NCBI RefSeq assembly: GCF_029227915.1
Contig: NC_079882.1
Coordinates: forward strand, 11,160,001-11,224,000
Source of the DNA: Hydractinia symbiolongicarpus
Taxonomy: Eukaryota > Cnidaria > Hydrozoa > Anthoathecata > Hydractiniidae
Reading direction: 5' to 3'
Length of the DNA: 64,000 nucleotides
Part shown: in pieces, positions 1 through 12,800 of the stretch
How the letters are laid out: each line of letters begins with the position of its first letter
How positions within the stretch are numbered: the first letter of the stretch is position 1
Translations under genes and position numbers: made by a program
The notes under the pieces: generated by a model
What the model was told of the DNA's origin: nothing
Databases searched by the model: none
Seen by the model: only the letters and a program-made list of their open reading frames with translations

Positions 1-218
1 GTCGCGCACATCAACTGGTCCATGAAGGTTATAAGTATATGTTTGAAGAGAAGCTTGTGACTGTTTGGTCCGCTCCTAACTATTGTTACCGCTGTGGAAA
101 TATAGCCGCAGTACTTTCGTTTACTGATGCTAAAACCCGTGATGCAAAATTATTTCAAGCTGTTCCTGATGACGATCGAGTCATACCATCGCGCACAACA
201 ACGCCATATTTTTTATGA
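1..218 (+). CDS. PPP6C: Protein phosphatase 6 catalytic subunit, C-terminal exon (partial)
   Basis: This is the catalytic subunit of Ser/Thr phosphatase PP6, a PPP-family metalloenzyme of cytoplasm and nucleus that works with regulatory and ankyrin-repeat subunits. The window opens inside the gene. Frame 3 reads [10 protein letters not shown], then the PPP signature stretch [11 protein letters not shown] that lines the active site, and ends TTTPYFL followed by TGA at 216-218. The TPYFL end is the PP2A/PP4/PP6 tail that is carboxymethylated on its last leucine. The preceding VIPSRTT fits PP6 better than PP2A or PP4. About 71 residues are present; the family is about 305 residues, so more than three quarters of the protein lies to the left. 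No frame damage is seen. Confidence 0.96.
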   Translation, partial: RAHQLVHEGYKYMFEEKLVTVWSAPNYCYRCGNIAAVLSFTDAKTRDAKLFQAVPDDDRVIPSRTTTPYFL

Positions 219-3127
219 TTATATCTGCTATAAATTGGAACTGGCTTTGGGCTATTTTGGAGCACAGCGTGAAAAGACACTTATATAGACAAGTCTTGAA
301 GTTTTTAACTTAAACGTTTGAGGTAAACATCTTTCCCGAATTTCCCTAAGCAAAATCTTAGTGCTGAAAAAATTTGGTTAATTTGGCGAGTTGTTGTCAA
401 GTAGATTTACATCAAATTTAAAGCATTTGATTATTTGCCAATTTAAATTCATAAATTTAAAGGGAAAATACAGTTAACATTTGTTCATTTGTAATATGCT
501 TTTAAAAGTTTTATAATTTAATATGTTTTCAATACGGATTTCGAATATTTAATCTATTTTTTGAAAAATATTGAGACAAAGCTAACGTTGGTAAATAAAT
601 TCGGGAAAGGTGTATAAGGACAAAGTAAGAAGTACCAATAAAATTATTTTACGTTCTTCTAATTAATTCCCATCAACACTAACAAAGAAAATTGGTGAGA
701 TATTTGCACTCAGCTTTCCGTAGAATGGAATTAGCTATTTGTTTTGTATTTATGTAGATTTTGATAAATAAAAACTCGACTCTTACCTCTAACAAGTTTT
801 TTAAAGAAAATTTTAAAACTAAGTAAACACCCTGTGGACATTGTTAGGTCTGATGACAGTAGTATATTGACTCCTAGAAAGCCCGCAATTGACGTTTTAG
901 AGTTGTGAGTGTTGGAAAGCACATTGTCTGCCAGTATTATAGGTTCGATTTCTTTAATTTTTTATTCACATTTTCCCTTGTACATTTTTTTGTACTTTTT
1001 TCGGTTTTTCGAGTGAACTTGAAATAGAAAGGAGCATGGATTACCAATGAGATTCGTCTATTCATTCCAGTGCTACTTTATTGGGATGAATTTTCGGGGC
1101 GATTAAATTTCGCGGATTTTGACCTAATCCGTGGATGACTACTTTTGTTGTTGTGTTATTTACTTGGCTTTACGTCTGCTTTCTGAAAATAAGTTGAACC
1201 ATGATGCATAATTATACTGTCTCATTTTCACTATTTTTTACTTTACTCCTTAACCCTTCAAAGCCCTTAGACGACGGGGGCTTTTTCTCTCATTTTCCTG
1301 AAATTTTGGCAAATTTCTCTAACTATTTCTCGAATTTTTACATAGATGCTCGTGAAAAATCCCTCAAAATTAAGCCTAAGCATAGCATAACATGAACTGA
1401 AATTCAGTAACTCTTAATAGTAGCCTATTGTAACTAGTAAATTTAAAATATAATATCATTTTATTCATTCTCCTTTTGACCTCCATCTATAAGTAAGTAG
1501 TTGTTTGATGGACTGACTTTCAAAACTTGATCATTTCAGGAGGAATATATAAAGTTTGTTTTCATATATTATGCTCTGCCAAATAATACAAGGTAACCTA
1601 GTTGTAAATTGAAAGCTCCATGAATCAATACATATTAACTGGCAAAAAACTGTTTTCATATATTCTGCTTCGCCGCCCTATAAAAAACAATATTTTAAAA
1701 CATATTTCATGGGAATAAAAACAAGTTCGTTTTATATGAAAGTTTTTACCTTATGAAACTTTTTAAGTTATGAAAAAATCTTGATTAGATTTCGAGATGT
1801 AAGCCTTGAAAGTTTAGATAATTATGCGGAATTATGACATCGTTGATTAAATGCTGAGAAACAATTGGCATGAATGATAATGGAAATAACTAAATAATAA
1901 TATTCTTGATATGTTCAAAATATCAGACCGAATAGGTAAAAACATATTTACGTCACCACATACGTTGATAAACCCTTAAAAAGCACCTCATTTACATCAA
2001 GTATGTTAATGTCAAGTATCTGAGTCAAAAATCTTAAGTACCGATCAAGATTTTTCAAAATAATTACAGATTCTTGGACAACTTTTCAAGTTCTTTCATA
2101 TGAAATCAACTTTTTTTGCGCGGGAGGTAAGCTTTAATCTCAAAACATGTTTACAACATGCTTTTTATTGTTTAACCTAATTATGTATGTACCGTTTGCT
2201 TAAAATAACGACGACATATTTTGCCAACATTAAAAAAAACGTTTTAAACATTTACCTTTTCATTTAACCCTTCAGGTTTTAGCTCACGCGCACCTCCACC
2301 CCGACCCCTTTTCAGAATTGCTTTGTTATAGCATACCTTTTTTGTTTCTACGAAAACTTGAATTTCAATTGGAAGCCATGTTTGAAAATTTCACACCAAT
2401 AAAATGGCGTTAAAAGTATAATATGGATAAGTTCTGTTCTGATTCTAGTAAAAAGACATGTGAACAATTTCGGCGGAAGGTCCCTATTTTTTTTTAACCT
2501 AACCACTGAGATTGCGCAATAAAAGTCGACGCGTGGTACTAATAGAGAAATATGACCTGATTAGCTATGTATGATAAAAGCAGAGAAAAATACAGTTAGG
2601 CTTTTATTTCGTATAAATGGAAGCTATTTTGGAATTAATTGATCGTAAAAAGTAGTTCACGGTTTACTTGTGAAATTTAGGCGGATTAATGTTTTAAACA
2701 TAAACTGTAATTAACTGTGTTGCAATAAAATTTACAACGGTTTTTGATCGTGTCAATTTCTACTTAGCCAAACGTGCGATTGTTTTTTTTTAAAAAAAAA
2801 CGGCAAAATACCATCAGATTTTGAAATCTTCGATGTACACAAATACCCGAAAAAGTCCTGGAAAGGAGAGTGGAGACAACATAGTATTTTTTCAACTTCC
2901 AACGTTTTAACTAATAAACAGATTCCATTAATGCGCAACACATAAAATTTGGCGCCAATTCCACAGATTTCAACATTTTTAATTGTCGTGGCTGTTTAAC
3001 ATTTCGAACCCTTGACACTTTTTAAGGAGAAGGATCCAAGGAAAATTTGATTTAGGAAAGTTAATAAGTTTAATTTAACTTAATAAATTTTTCCAAACTT
3101 ACAGTGGGAGAAGGGTGTTGTATTAGA
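219..3127. other. PPP6C 3' flank, no gene recognised
   Basis: AT-rich sequence with the likely PPP6C 3' UTR at its left end. Short open frames at 731-922, 1201-1395 and 2753-2941 have no splice context, recognisable motif or coding character. I see no RNA gene or clear repeat here. Confidence 0.6.
637..642 (+). terminator. Candidate poly(A) signal for PPP6C
   Basis: A canonical AATAAA lies about 420 bp after the PPP6C stop codon, in AT-rich sequence. Other AATAAA-like hexamers occur nearby (for example around 593), so which one is used is not known. Confidence 0.35.
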
Positions 3128-3167
3128 AAAACGGAGGTGCTAAAAAAATTCATTTTCAAACGAGACA

Positions 3168-3437
3168 TTGAGACGTGAATGTCTTGGGAGCCTGAGCAAG
3201 AAAATTAAAAGATTTTGTGTAAACAAAGCTTATGATGCGCATGCTCGTAGCTTAATTAGTAAAGCCGAGCGACTGAAATTCTTTGGAGATCAGCTTTGCT
3301 TGAATAGAGAAATCACGTACGAAACGTCTGATATTCGTCGCCCCATTTCTAGAATTTGTCTAAAGAAAGCACCAATCAAATTGCGCAAAACTTCGTTAAA
3401 TATTAATGATGTTTATTTTGTTAGAGATTCTCAAAAA
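3168..3437 (+). CDS. Unrecognised 90-codon open frame, possible terminal exon
   Basis: An open frame of about 90 codons, basic and with a mixed amino-acid composition (LRRECLGSLSKKIKRFCVNK near the start, NINDVYFVRDSQK at the end). This is unlike the Phe/Leu/Ile/Lys-rich chance frames around it. It has no ATG at its start, so it would have to be a downstream exon; no convincing acceptor is visible, only an AG at about 3160 (AACGAG). I do not recognise the family. It could be a lineage-specific exon, a mobile-element remnant or chance. Confidence 0.25.
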
Positions 3438-3440
3438 TGA

Positions 3441-5222
3441 CTACGCATTCGCGCAATCATGCTTATAAAATCTTATAGAACCTAAACCTGTCTCTCTCTT
3501 TTCTTCCTAATTTAAATTTCTCCAAATGCTAAAAAAATATTTAAAAATCACTGTGAAACGTCCTCAGGAAACGCTTATATTTTCCTTTCCTTTCTAACAT
3601 TCGTATCTTCCTAATTTGATTAAAATTTCAAGTCTTTTTGGAAGAATTCCTTCTCATGCTCTTACGTGTATTTTTGTATACGAATAAAAATCGGGTCTGA
3701 GACAGACTTTTCTTATCTATTGCGCCTTTTTCAACCTGATTTGTTTTCACTTTTTTTCAAAATTTTAAAGCTTGCCTCCTGTGAAAAAACTAGTTGGCTT
3801 CATACGAAAGAGCTTGAAAAGTTGTTTATGTGTCTTTTATTTCTTTTGAAAAATCTCGATCGGTTCTTAAGATTTTGGGCTTAGATATTATTTATTATAG
3901 ATATACATATATATTGTAGATTTGATAATGCTAATTAATGCATGACGTCATGTACTTGATGTATATGAGGTCTGTTTTAAGGGTTTATCAAGGTACGTGG
4001 TGATGTAGTTTTCACCTATCCAGTTAGATAGTTGTAACATTTTACATAAATATTAATACTTAGTTAACTTGAATATCATTCATACTAGCAATTTTTTAAG
4101 GCATCTAATGGGTGATGTCATGATTCCGCATAATAAGCTAAACTTTCAAGACTTATATCTCGTAAACCCTAGGGGTCTTTTATTCTGTTTCTGTCGGAAC
4201 AAAAGGCCGAAAAATAAAAACAAAATGAGAATAACCGCTTTCTGTCATTGCTTTTAAAACTAAGAAAAATGTCTGTCTGAATTTTGTCATACAATAATCC
4301 AATCCAAGTTGTGTTTTTAGTAATAAGAAAAAAAGTAAGAACAAAATAAGAACGAAATAAGAACAGATCAGGCGGAAACAGGCGTAAAAAAATGAGAACA
4401 TTCATCCCTGGGTCAGACTTTCCTGGTTCTTACAAAAAGGATGCGCGTAAGGCAATCTCTCCTTCTAACTTTTTCAGTGAATTTTAAATTTGTTAAATAA
4501 TTTTGAATCCGTATTGCGATCCTTAAACTTGATAATGACACATACGTGAATGTGATATCTATAATGATGCAGTACCGTTAGAAGATCTTATCAATCAACA
4601 AACCGGAAACAATCACTTTATTGATATAATAATAAGAAAAATGATTCTGGTTTGCGATTATTACAGATGATGATAGCAAATGATCAAATCGGAAATAGTT
4701 TGCATATTAATAACCTAAGTAATTGCATGACTGAGAATGTGACATGCAAATTGTAATTCCATTGAAAGAAGAAAAAATCTTGCTCAGCTAGTGTTCGCAT
4801 GAATTCTCGATTCAATCAGTGAGGGCCAACATCAAAAAATCAAAATATTTAAAACTAAAACATTTGTTAAGAACAAAAAGAAAAGGATTTCTCAATCTCG
4901 TTATAGCTTTTTTATATAAACATAGCAAGTGCTTAGATTGTTTTTTAATTAAGTCTGTAGATTTTGTTTTAGAGATGAAAAAAAAAATTGCTACACGCAT
5001 TTGTTAAAATCAATTTTTCGAAACGCGTGGTTTAATAGCTACAACAAGACTGAAGAATCATTCGTTAAAATATGATCTCTAAGATCCTATATAGTTAGTT
5101 AATAATACAATATTGGAACAAAATAATTATTCTAAATCTTACTTTGAAATAAATATTCTACAAAATCTACATGTATGTTTTTAAAAAACGTTTTTGGTCG
5201 TCAAAAGGCAAAAATAATGTCT
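3441..5222. other. Intergenic region between convergent genes, no gene recognised
   Basis: AT-rich spacer between PPP6C (+) and AHR (-). The open frames at 3666-3884, 4069-4405 and 4812-5007 occur as overlapping frames on both strands and are Phe/Leu/Lys-rich, the pattern expected by chance. A TGACGTCA palindrome lies at 3943-3950 with no gene start near it. Confidence 0.6.
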
Positions 5223-8200
5223 TCACCAATTTTTTCCTGCTGGAGACATGGTGTGTATAAACGTATTATCAAGATTTTTCGACATTTTGTAAAAAATGTC
5301 TTTATATACAATTCTTGCCTTCCTTTGTCCATTCTCAGCATTATATGCCTCGATGTTTTCTTCTTTCCACATTTCATGTGTGTCTCGCTGGGATACTTTA
5401 TCCTCCAATCCCAGTAAGGAGGTAATATCAAAACCAGACCTGCCAGGGCTTTTTATACGTTTGGGAGATCGAGAACGATATTCGGTTGGTTCTTCCAAAA
5501 TACGTTTCCTACTATAGTCTCGCTCCGAGTGCTCTGTTCTGTACGAATAATGTGGGTTTATATCATGTTTTCTAAGGTTCATTAACATACTTGCTCCTAC
5601 AAATACATCAACATTAGGTGCCGACCCTCTTGAAGGCGTGTCTCGTACGTACATATTCAAAGCTGATGATGATCTTCTTCGCGTATGCACAGGGTTAATG
5701 TACTCGTCAAAACTTTCTCTTCCTCTGCTATATAATCTCTCTCTCTCATATTTAGGAGTGGAGCGTTGCAAGTGATACTCTGCCTCCAACATTTTCTTAC
5801 GCCTGTATATATGTTCGTCTGACACATCTATCAGATCTGTTCTGCGTTTTATCATTTGTGGGCTTGAAGTGCGGTGCTTCCAGATGAGGTTTGGGCTCGA
5901 GGCTGGCGAGCACTTGCTATCATCACTTAAGTCACTGTACCTTGATTCGTTTGAACTCGGTCCAGGGTATAATTTAGAAATGAAAGGTGAATAGGTATTT
6001 GACATGTAAAAGGATTCTCTGCCGAGCGCATCGGCATGTATAAGGGGAGGTGCTTGTCTTTTCACCACGTGCGTGTTTTGCGGTGAACGCCTTTCTGTTG
6101 TTTCAGAATTCGAAACTGGAATAGGTGCGATGTGTGGTCGTAGTGTTGGTTCGATTCGAAAGCCACTTGAAAAACGTTCATAAGAACTACAAAAAAATGT
6201 TAGGAATTTATTTATTAAGGGACGACACTTGTTGTGCTTGGCAAAGGAAATCCTCAAAAAATCAAAGCGTCAAATTTCTGATCAAGACACACGCAAACTT
6301 TCTTGGTTTTTATAAAAAAAGTAAGGGAATTTTATTTTATGAACATTTTTCTACGAACGTTTCTGAGATACACTTTTTTATATAAACAATAAATTTTTGC
6401 ACTTTGTCCAAACATTGTTTAGCTACTAACGCTAAAAACGCCCCAAAAATTGTTTACCCATTGTTTACCTGGGTAAGATTATTTTCAAAGTATTTATTTC
6501 ATTTATACTATAATTCATCACTAATTCTCTATCAATTTTAACAATTTTTGGGGCGATTGTTCAAATTTGGCATTGTTTATATATAAATAAGCGTAAGGAT
6601 TTTAAAAATTTGTTACTCACAAATCGGAGTGTTCCACTGTCGTTCTTGGATTGAATGTAGCACCAGGTCGGTCTTCCATATCAGGAATAAAGTCAATAGA
6701 AGAGTTTGTACCACTGCTAGCTGGTGTTGCAAACACTACAAGTGTGTTTAAATGTTTTTGTTCGCGCCCTTCTTGTATAGTTGACCGGCGCAGATGACCG
6801 GTGAACTGAAATGTCCGGTACGCTGTATAGAATCGACTGCTGCAGCTAAACGCACATTTCATACGACAGATAAAATGACGACGAGCTACTCCATGGTTAG
6901 GACCTATTTGATGAAAGACTTATAAAATTATTTATGAAAGACTTAGAAATACAATATAAACAAACAAACAGTCGGTCAAAATTGTCTCCACTTAAGAGTA
7001 AAAGAAGTTCTAAGTTGTTTTTAGTTTATACCAAAACAAGTGGTCTGTTTTTAACCAACCAGGATTTATAATTTAATCGCTGTCCAAGTATTTTAAAGAT
7101 ACAAGATGCCCTGATGACGAAGTTGGCATACATCCCTTTTTTACCATGAAAGGTTTTAAGCCTCATATTAACAGGAAAACCATTGAAGTAAAGTCTTGTG
7201 TGTGGGAGGTTGAAAAAATGCCCTCACCTTTATGATTTGCGACTGTGTTTGGTCGCAAGTTATAAAGCTTGGTATACATGTCTGTCACATGACAATAATT
7301 TTTTGTTAAAAAGTGACAAGGTCCTATTTTATTTGTAGTTTTGTTTAAAAATGAAATAAAAAATAATAGAAAGAAAGTAAGAAAAAAAATGTCACCTCTA
7401 TTTTCGAAGTCGCGTGCTGCTGGAGAGTAGGAACTGGTGTTATTTGTGTAAGAAACCTTCTCGTGAGCCGTCTAAACAAACAGAACTTCCAAAAATAACT
7501 CCGATATTTATATATTTATTTTCCATGTCACAACATCGACACCCACCTCATTTAGTGTGTCAACTTCGCTGTTTCTATACATCATACTTGACTGGACGAC
7601 ACCGTGATCAGATGGATTCACGAATTGAAGAAAATTCTCATGAATTATACCAGCCTGTATTTAATAGAAGTAAAAAAATATTAGGAATGGCATTTTTTTT
7701 TCGTGCTGTGAATTCTGGGTTCAAGTTTCTTCTGCGAAAAAACTTCCCAAGCTGTTTCTTATGAAATCAATTTTTTTTTCGTAAAAAGTAAAATTAAAAA
7801 AAAAAAATATTTTTACACTTTATTTATTAAGATAGAGACTTCGGCCTATCGAACAGACAGATGCTTACCTGACAATAGCCAAGATAATCGCGCACAGACT
7901 CCGATACGAATAAAACTTTCATATCTTCAGTTAACACCAACAAAAACCCATCCAATGCCTAACAAATACAAAAACTGGAATTATAGAAAACAAAACTGAT
8001 TTGTAGGGTTTTTTTTATGCATTGAATTATTTTACGAAGTTGGTAGAAAAATAACGCTATTTAAACAGTCTGATACAACTAGATTTTGTGCAGAAAAATA
8101 CTTCAAATGAGACTTTGGAAAAAATATTTTACATTCCTAACTTTTTGTCTAATTTCATTTTGAACAGTCTAATAAGGTATATTCTTATTAAAAAAAAGCG

Positions 8201-9833
8201 CGTATAATACAGAAAGTTTTTTTAGAGCCATGAAACTTCACTGCACAGAAAACGCATCCTGCTTTATTTGCAGCGCACGTCACCACAGAATGACAGCCAT
8301 CTAAAAGGATTTGTCATCCGGATGGGAGATTAGGAGCTTTGCTAAAATTATTTTTTGTTTAGGTAAAAATATAACGATTATAATTTAGTTAAGCATATAT
8401 TATATGTGAAGCGATCAAGAATGTTATTCCTTGCAATTTTTGTAGTGTTGAAGAAAAATTCAACAAATGAATCAAGAATTTTGATTCAGAATATGAATAG
8501 AGAATAATAGTTTATTTCAGACATATACTTACATGAGAAAACATTTCAGATACAACCCCCGTTCCTTCCTGTATACTTTTTGATTGAAAGTCTGGCACAT
8601 TTTTCTCCTCGGGGGGTCTTGTTGCAGTATTACCGCCGTGTTCAAAAACATGTTTCGTATCTAAATTTATAAATCGAGCCATTCAGAGGATCGCATGTCG
8701 CATTACAACGAATTGTTACATTCTCGTGGCAGGTGTGACCAGACATTCGCACGCGAAGTTTATAAATAGCATTCTTTCCACGACACGTCAATTTTAAGCA
8801 CGAACAATTTTGTGTTTGAAAGAAAATTTAAGAATAGAATAAAATGTCACGAATGTCAAGCGGAGAATTTTTTTTTCTAAAAACAACCCTCACATATATC
8901 AAGTCTTTAAATGAAAAATTTAAATAAAATTTTTAAAAATATCCATGGTACAAAATTTAACAGAATATAGAAGGATGTATGCGAACAATTTTTCGGTTGC
9001 CGTAGCAAACTTTGTTTACTAAAATTTTAAAATTTCATTTTAAACAGATTTTCACATATAAGTTCGACCGAAAAAATAGTCTGTTGTTATAAAAAGTTCA
9101 AATTAGAAATTGGAAAAATAAATTTTTGAGACAGCAGCTGGACGGATTTTTAAGACCAGACATTACACCTTGGAGAAGGCCGAAACTAGCACTTTTCTTG
9201 TGACTATGCTTAAGATCAAAACTTCTGACACAGCTTAAACCTGAAAAGCTATGCGAACGCTGAGTGGACGGCACTATATCATACCATCTAAAGAAAAACA
9301 ACACAATAATGCGCGGTCGCTGAAAATTCATCAAGTGAAACACCTCCAATCAAGCATAAACATTTCCGTACACAATATCTTGTCTGGGTTTGCTGGCAGT
9401 TTTTCTTACCTTTAAAAAAACTTTTCGCTCTAATATAGCTTACTGCCAGTCTTAGAATAGAACTTTTGTCTAATTTTATGATCACGCTTTCTGGAAACGG
9501 CAGAAGTTTTGCTAAGTTGTTGAATTCGATATTTACACGATCGCGATGTCGTTTCGAAGCGTTTCCTCTAAAAAAAAGAGTGCAAAAACTACATTATAAA
9601 AACAAACAAAAAAAAAATCAGGCCCAATTCACCTCACTGGCGTAGTACTAAATCTAATTTGCGAGGAGAGCTATCTTTAAAATCCTAAAAATTATGGACA
9701 CCAACTTGTTGTTCGTGTGCAAAAATAACAACAACAAAAATTACCCTGTGAACTTCTTTTTTCTTTTGCTTCCGATTTCTGTTGGAGATAGAACTGCAAC
9801 CCCACCACTAGTTTTTTCGTCAAAAGAACTCAT
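5223..9833 (-). CDS. AHR: Aryl hydrocarbon receptor ortholog (bHLH-PAS-A), eight exons
   Basis: A bHLH-PAS transcription factor; AHR proteins dimerise with ARNT in the nucleus and bind xenobiotic-response elements. Exons (high to low): 9745-9833, 9410-9567, 8533-8660, 7869-7958, 7547-7654, 7396-7486, 6621-6903, 5223-6186. They join in phase to give 636 residues, all with GT donors and AG acceptors. The basic cluster KRKKK is at 23-27. The bHLH is at about 30-82, with SKRHRDRVN at 34-42 and [20 protein letters not shown], very close to vertebrate AHR. PAS-A is at about 122-282: [12 protein letters not shown], then RDYLGYCQ, then FICRMKC at 232-238, then LVVFATP. Residues 317-636 are Arg/Ser/Pro-rich, and I find no PAS-B. 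The exon 6 acceptor at 7486 was chosen because the stronger-looking AG ending at 7473 gives a stop. The ATG at 9831-9833 is the first codon of the basic N-terminus. The whole gene lies tail-to-tail with PPP6C. Confidence 0.93.
8533..8682 (-). other. AHR exon 3 with an in-frame upstream ATG (possible bHLH-less start)
   Basis: The third AHR exon begins at 8660, after an acceptor ending TTTAG. In the intron just upstream, an ATG at 8680-8682 is in frame with the exon, reading MARFINL before [10 protein letters not shown], and a TGA sits immediately before it. A transcript starting here would make an AHR without the DNA-binding bHLH but with PAS-A. Such use is only an inference. The splice phases with exon 2 (phase 1) fit the normal full-length form. 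Confidence 0.3.
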
Positions 9834-12800
9834 TTTTAAAATGGCGGAAGAAGCGCAAACTATCGTTGCTAACAAATTCTTTTCTTGTTATAAATAAGTT
9901 GCTTTGACAGCCAATTTATGTCGCAGCATTGATTCCTGCTGATGTCGTCACTCTTCATAAGAACACCTCGACGTTATTCCACGTTTTTTTCTTCTTTACT
10001 TAACAATACTGTCTGAAAAATCATATATATGTACTTATGTATAAACGCGATTTGTCAGGGTCCTGACCTGTATGTTGTAATTCGGTTTTTTTATTATATT
10101 AATATTATTAGCCTTTTAAAAACGCTAAAACATATAATATTACGTATTTTATTGACACGAACTTCTGGTTTCAGACACAACAAAACTTCCACGAAAGAAT
10201 AACAAGCGAATATAGAAAGAAACGTTTAATAACGTCTGGAATGAATCACGGAGGTCACGCAACCATAATTCTGAAAATTAAAGATGGTAGCTTTTAATAA
10301 TAAACAAACCATTTCTCAAACGAACAAATTATTTTCTTTTTTAAATTTCTGCACATTTTTTGCAAAAAATGTTAACAAATTTTAGCCGCTATCTTTTGAG
10401 CTTTTAAATAAATTGTTACCACATTGTAAAAAGTACAAAAAAAACAGAAGAAAAAAAATTGTACGCAGTTTTTTTCGCTAGAGAAACTTTCTGTACAAAA
10501 TTCAGACCCAATAGAATATGAGTGAACACAGACAGCCTCTGTATATTTTTATTGGGTCAGGGGCATAAAAATTGCGTCTAGAATATTTTTTCTTTGCTTT
10601 TATACACTGTACTTTTATATACTGTAAAAAAAATTTACGTGGAAAGTTTGCAGTGTAAAACTTCTTAATAAATCACGAATTAAAAACGAAGAGAGATTTT
10701 CGTGATACATGGTTGATTTTCTAAATTATATTTTTAAACAACTACGTTTTACCGACTGTCTCCTAACATTGAATGGTTTTTTTCTCTCTGAATTGAGTTT
10801 ATAGTTTTTGGTTTAATTGGTAAAACGTATAGGTTGGTTTTTATTATTTTTATAGACCACGCAACATCTTGAAATTAGCCAATTGCATTTCGTGCATTAA
10901 AAATTAATACTTTGTCGCTACGTCGGTGTTATGTCTAGAAATTATGCAAATGAGGTTAATTCAGATTCAATAAGCGCATGCGCAAAGTTGTGTTCTCATT
11001 GAGGCGGCAAAAAACAAGTTGAAAACAAAAAGTTTAGCCTTCAATGTTATGATAGGTATTGCTTTGCTTTTTAAATGATTATTTTCATTCAAAAGGAGAT
11101 TAGACAGAAATAATATAATCAAGATTAAATCAACTATTTCTAATAATCACACATTTTTTATAGTCTGGAAATTGTTGTTTTGAATTCAAAGTGTACTTTT
11201 TTGTTTACTTGGTGCAATTTTTTGTGCAATAAAGTATATACTCGTCCATACATCTAACAGGCCTCGCGAAGAAAATATCCACCGAATTTACTCTAAAAAA
11301 TGCCAGTGTTTTTTCCTAGTGAACAAACAGTATTATCAAATTTGACTCAGCCTTTAATGTGGTTACAAATGTGTGTGTAAAGGAAATTCTTCAATTTAAT
11401 TAAAAAAAAACTAATTAACAAATAACCCTTTAAGTTACATTTTCATCAAAGAAAAAACGTTACTTTTTACATCAATAAAAAAATAAACAACGTCTAAAAT
11501 ATTTTAACCTCTTAATAAAAATTACAATTCGAGAAGCTGGATAGAGCTTGTTTTTCAGCATTTTTAACTCAAGTAATGCTTAAAGTGATACATGCTACCC
11601 ATTTTTCTTATTATCATTAGGATAATACAGAACCATACACATTTCTTTCCATACACACTCTTTCTATTTTTTTGTTCAAGCCTTTTATTTTTTAAAAAAC
11701 TACATTCTATAATAACACTCACGTATTTTTATACAGGTAACTCTTTACTAAATGACAAAAATTATATCTTATTTAAAAACTTTTAAAGAGAAGTTTCGCC
11801 GTTGTATCTAATTTTATTTTGAATGTTTCTTTTAATATGTTTACCATTTTTATGAGTCATTGCGATATCTTAACGAGTATTTATTAAATATTTGTGAAAA
11901 AAAATTGACATTGTGATTATAACCTTTACAAAATGCAATAATACGTAGACAAGGATAAACGAAAGAAAAAAATGTTGATATTTAATGCATGAACCAAATA
12001 ACACAAGAAGAAAGTGAATTCGTATTTCTCGAAAAAAAAAATTTGATGTCTGATGAACGAGCCTCAGGGGCCATTCAGGAATTACGTAACGCCTGAGGGT
12101 GAGGGGGGATGATCATTTTTGTTACGAACTCTTGTTTTATATCAGGGAGAAGGAGAAAATGAGTTTTTCATTAAAACTTCAGCTCACTGGTTTTTCTTAT
12201 TTTTCGACTATATGTAGGCTACATTTGTTCTTATAAATTGATCTTAGAAAAAAAACTGTAACACCAACCTCGCCCCCAGGGCATCTTGTCTCTTTTTTAA
12301 CATTGAGACGGCAATACGAACATAGCCCAGGGGAAGGCTGGTCCAATATGACAAATATGATAAACCTAATTGATTGATGTGCCACATAGTTATTACGTCA
12401 CAAAAAACATTTTTACGAGGCGGCGAGTTTGTGACAAACAGGAGACATCAGAGTTGTAGCATTTTTTTTTTCAAAGTGAAAAATTTAATAAAAAGAAAGA
12501 AAATATACTTGTTTCCCAATGACAGGCTTTAATTTGTAGTTTTATGCACAGAATGAAATTACATAAGATAACTTAGCTGAGTGTTGCTCACTACACATGT
12601 CAATTGGGCTACACCCATTTTACTTGACATCATTGCAGATTAGCAAGCATGTTTTATTACTTTAATGTTTACCAAAAAAAAATATAAAAAGCCAGTCGTT
12701 TAACCGTCATAGCCATTTTATCATTGCATGCACATTTACCCAGTCTAATTCAAGAAAATTAACAGTGCAATAACATTTTAAATAATTTAAAAAGTTTTTG

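Noticed and set aside
3943-3950. TGACGTCA palindromes at 3943, 19133, 29101, 36260 and 55138
   Set aside because: They lie away from any supported gene start; only the copy at 57363 is close to an ATG, so the others are not called regulatory.
7414-7764. 116-codon plus frame
   Set aside because: It lies antisense to AHR exons 5 and 6, which have strong homology and consistent phases; it is a shadow.
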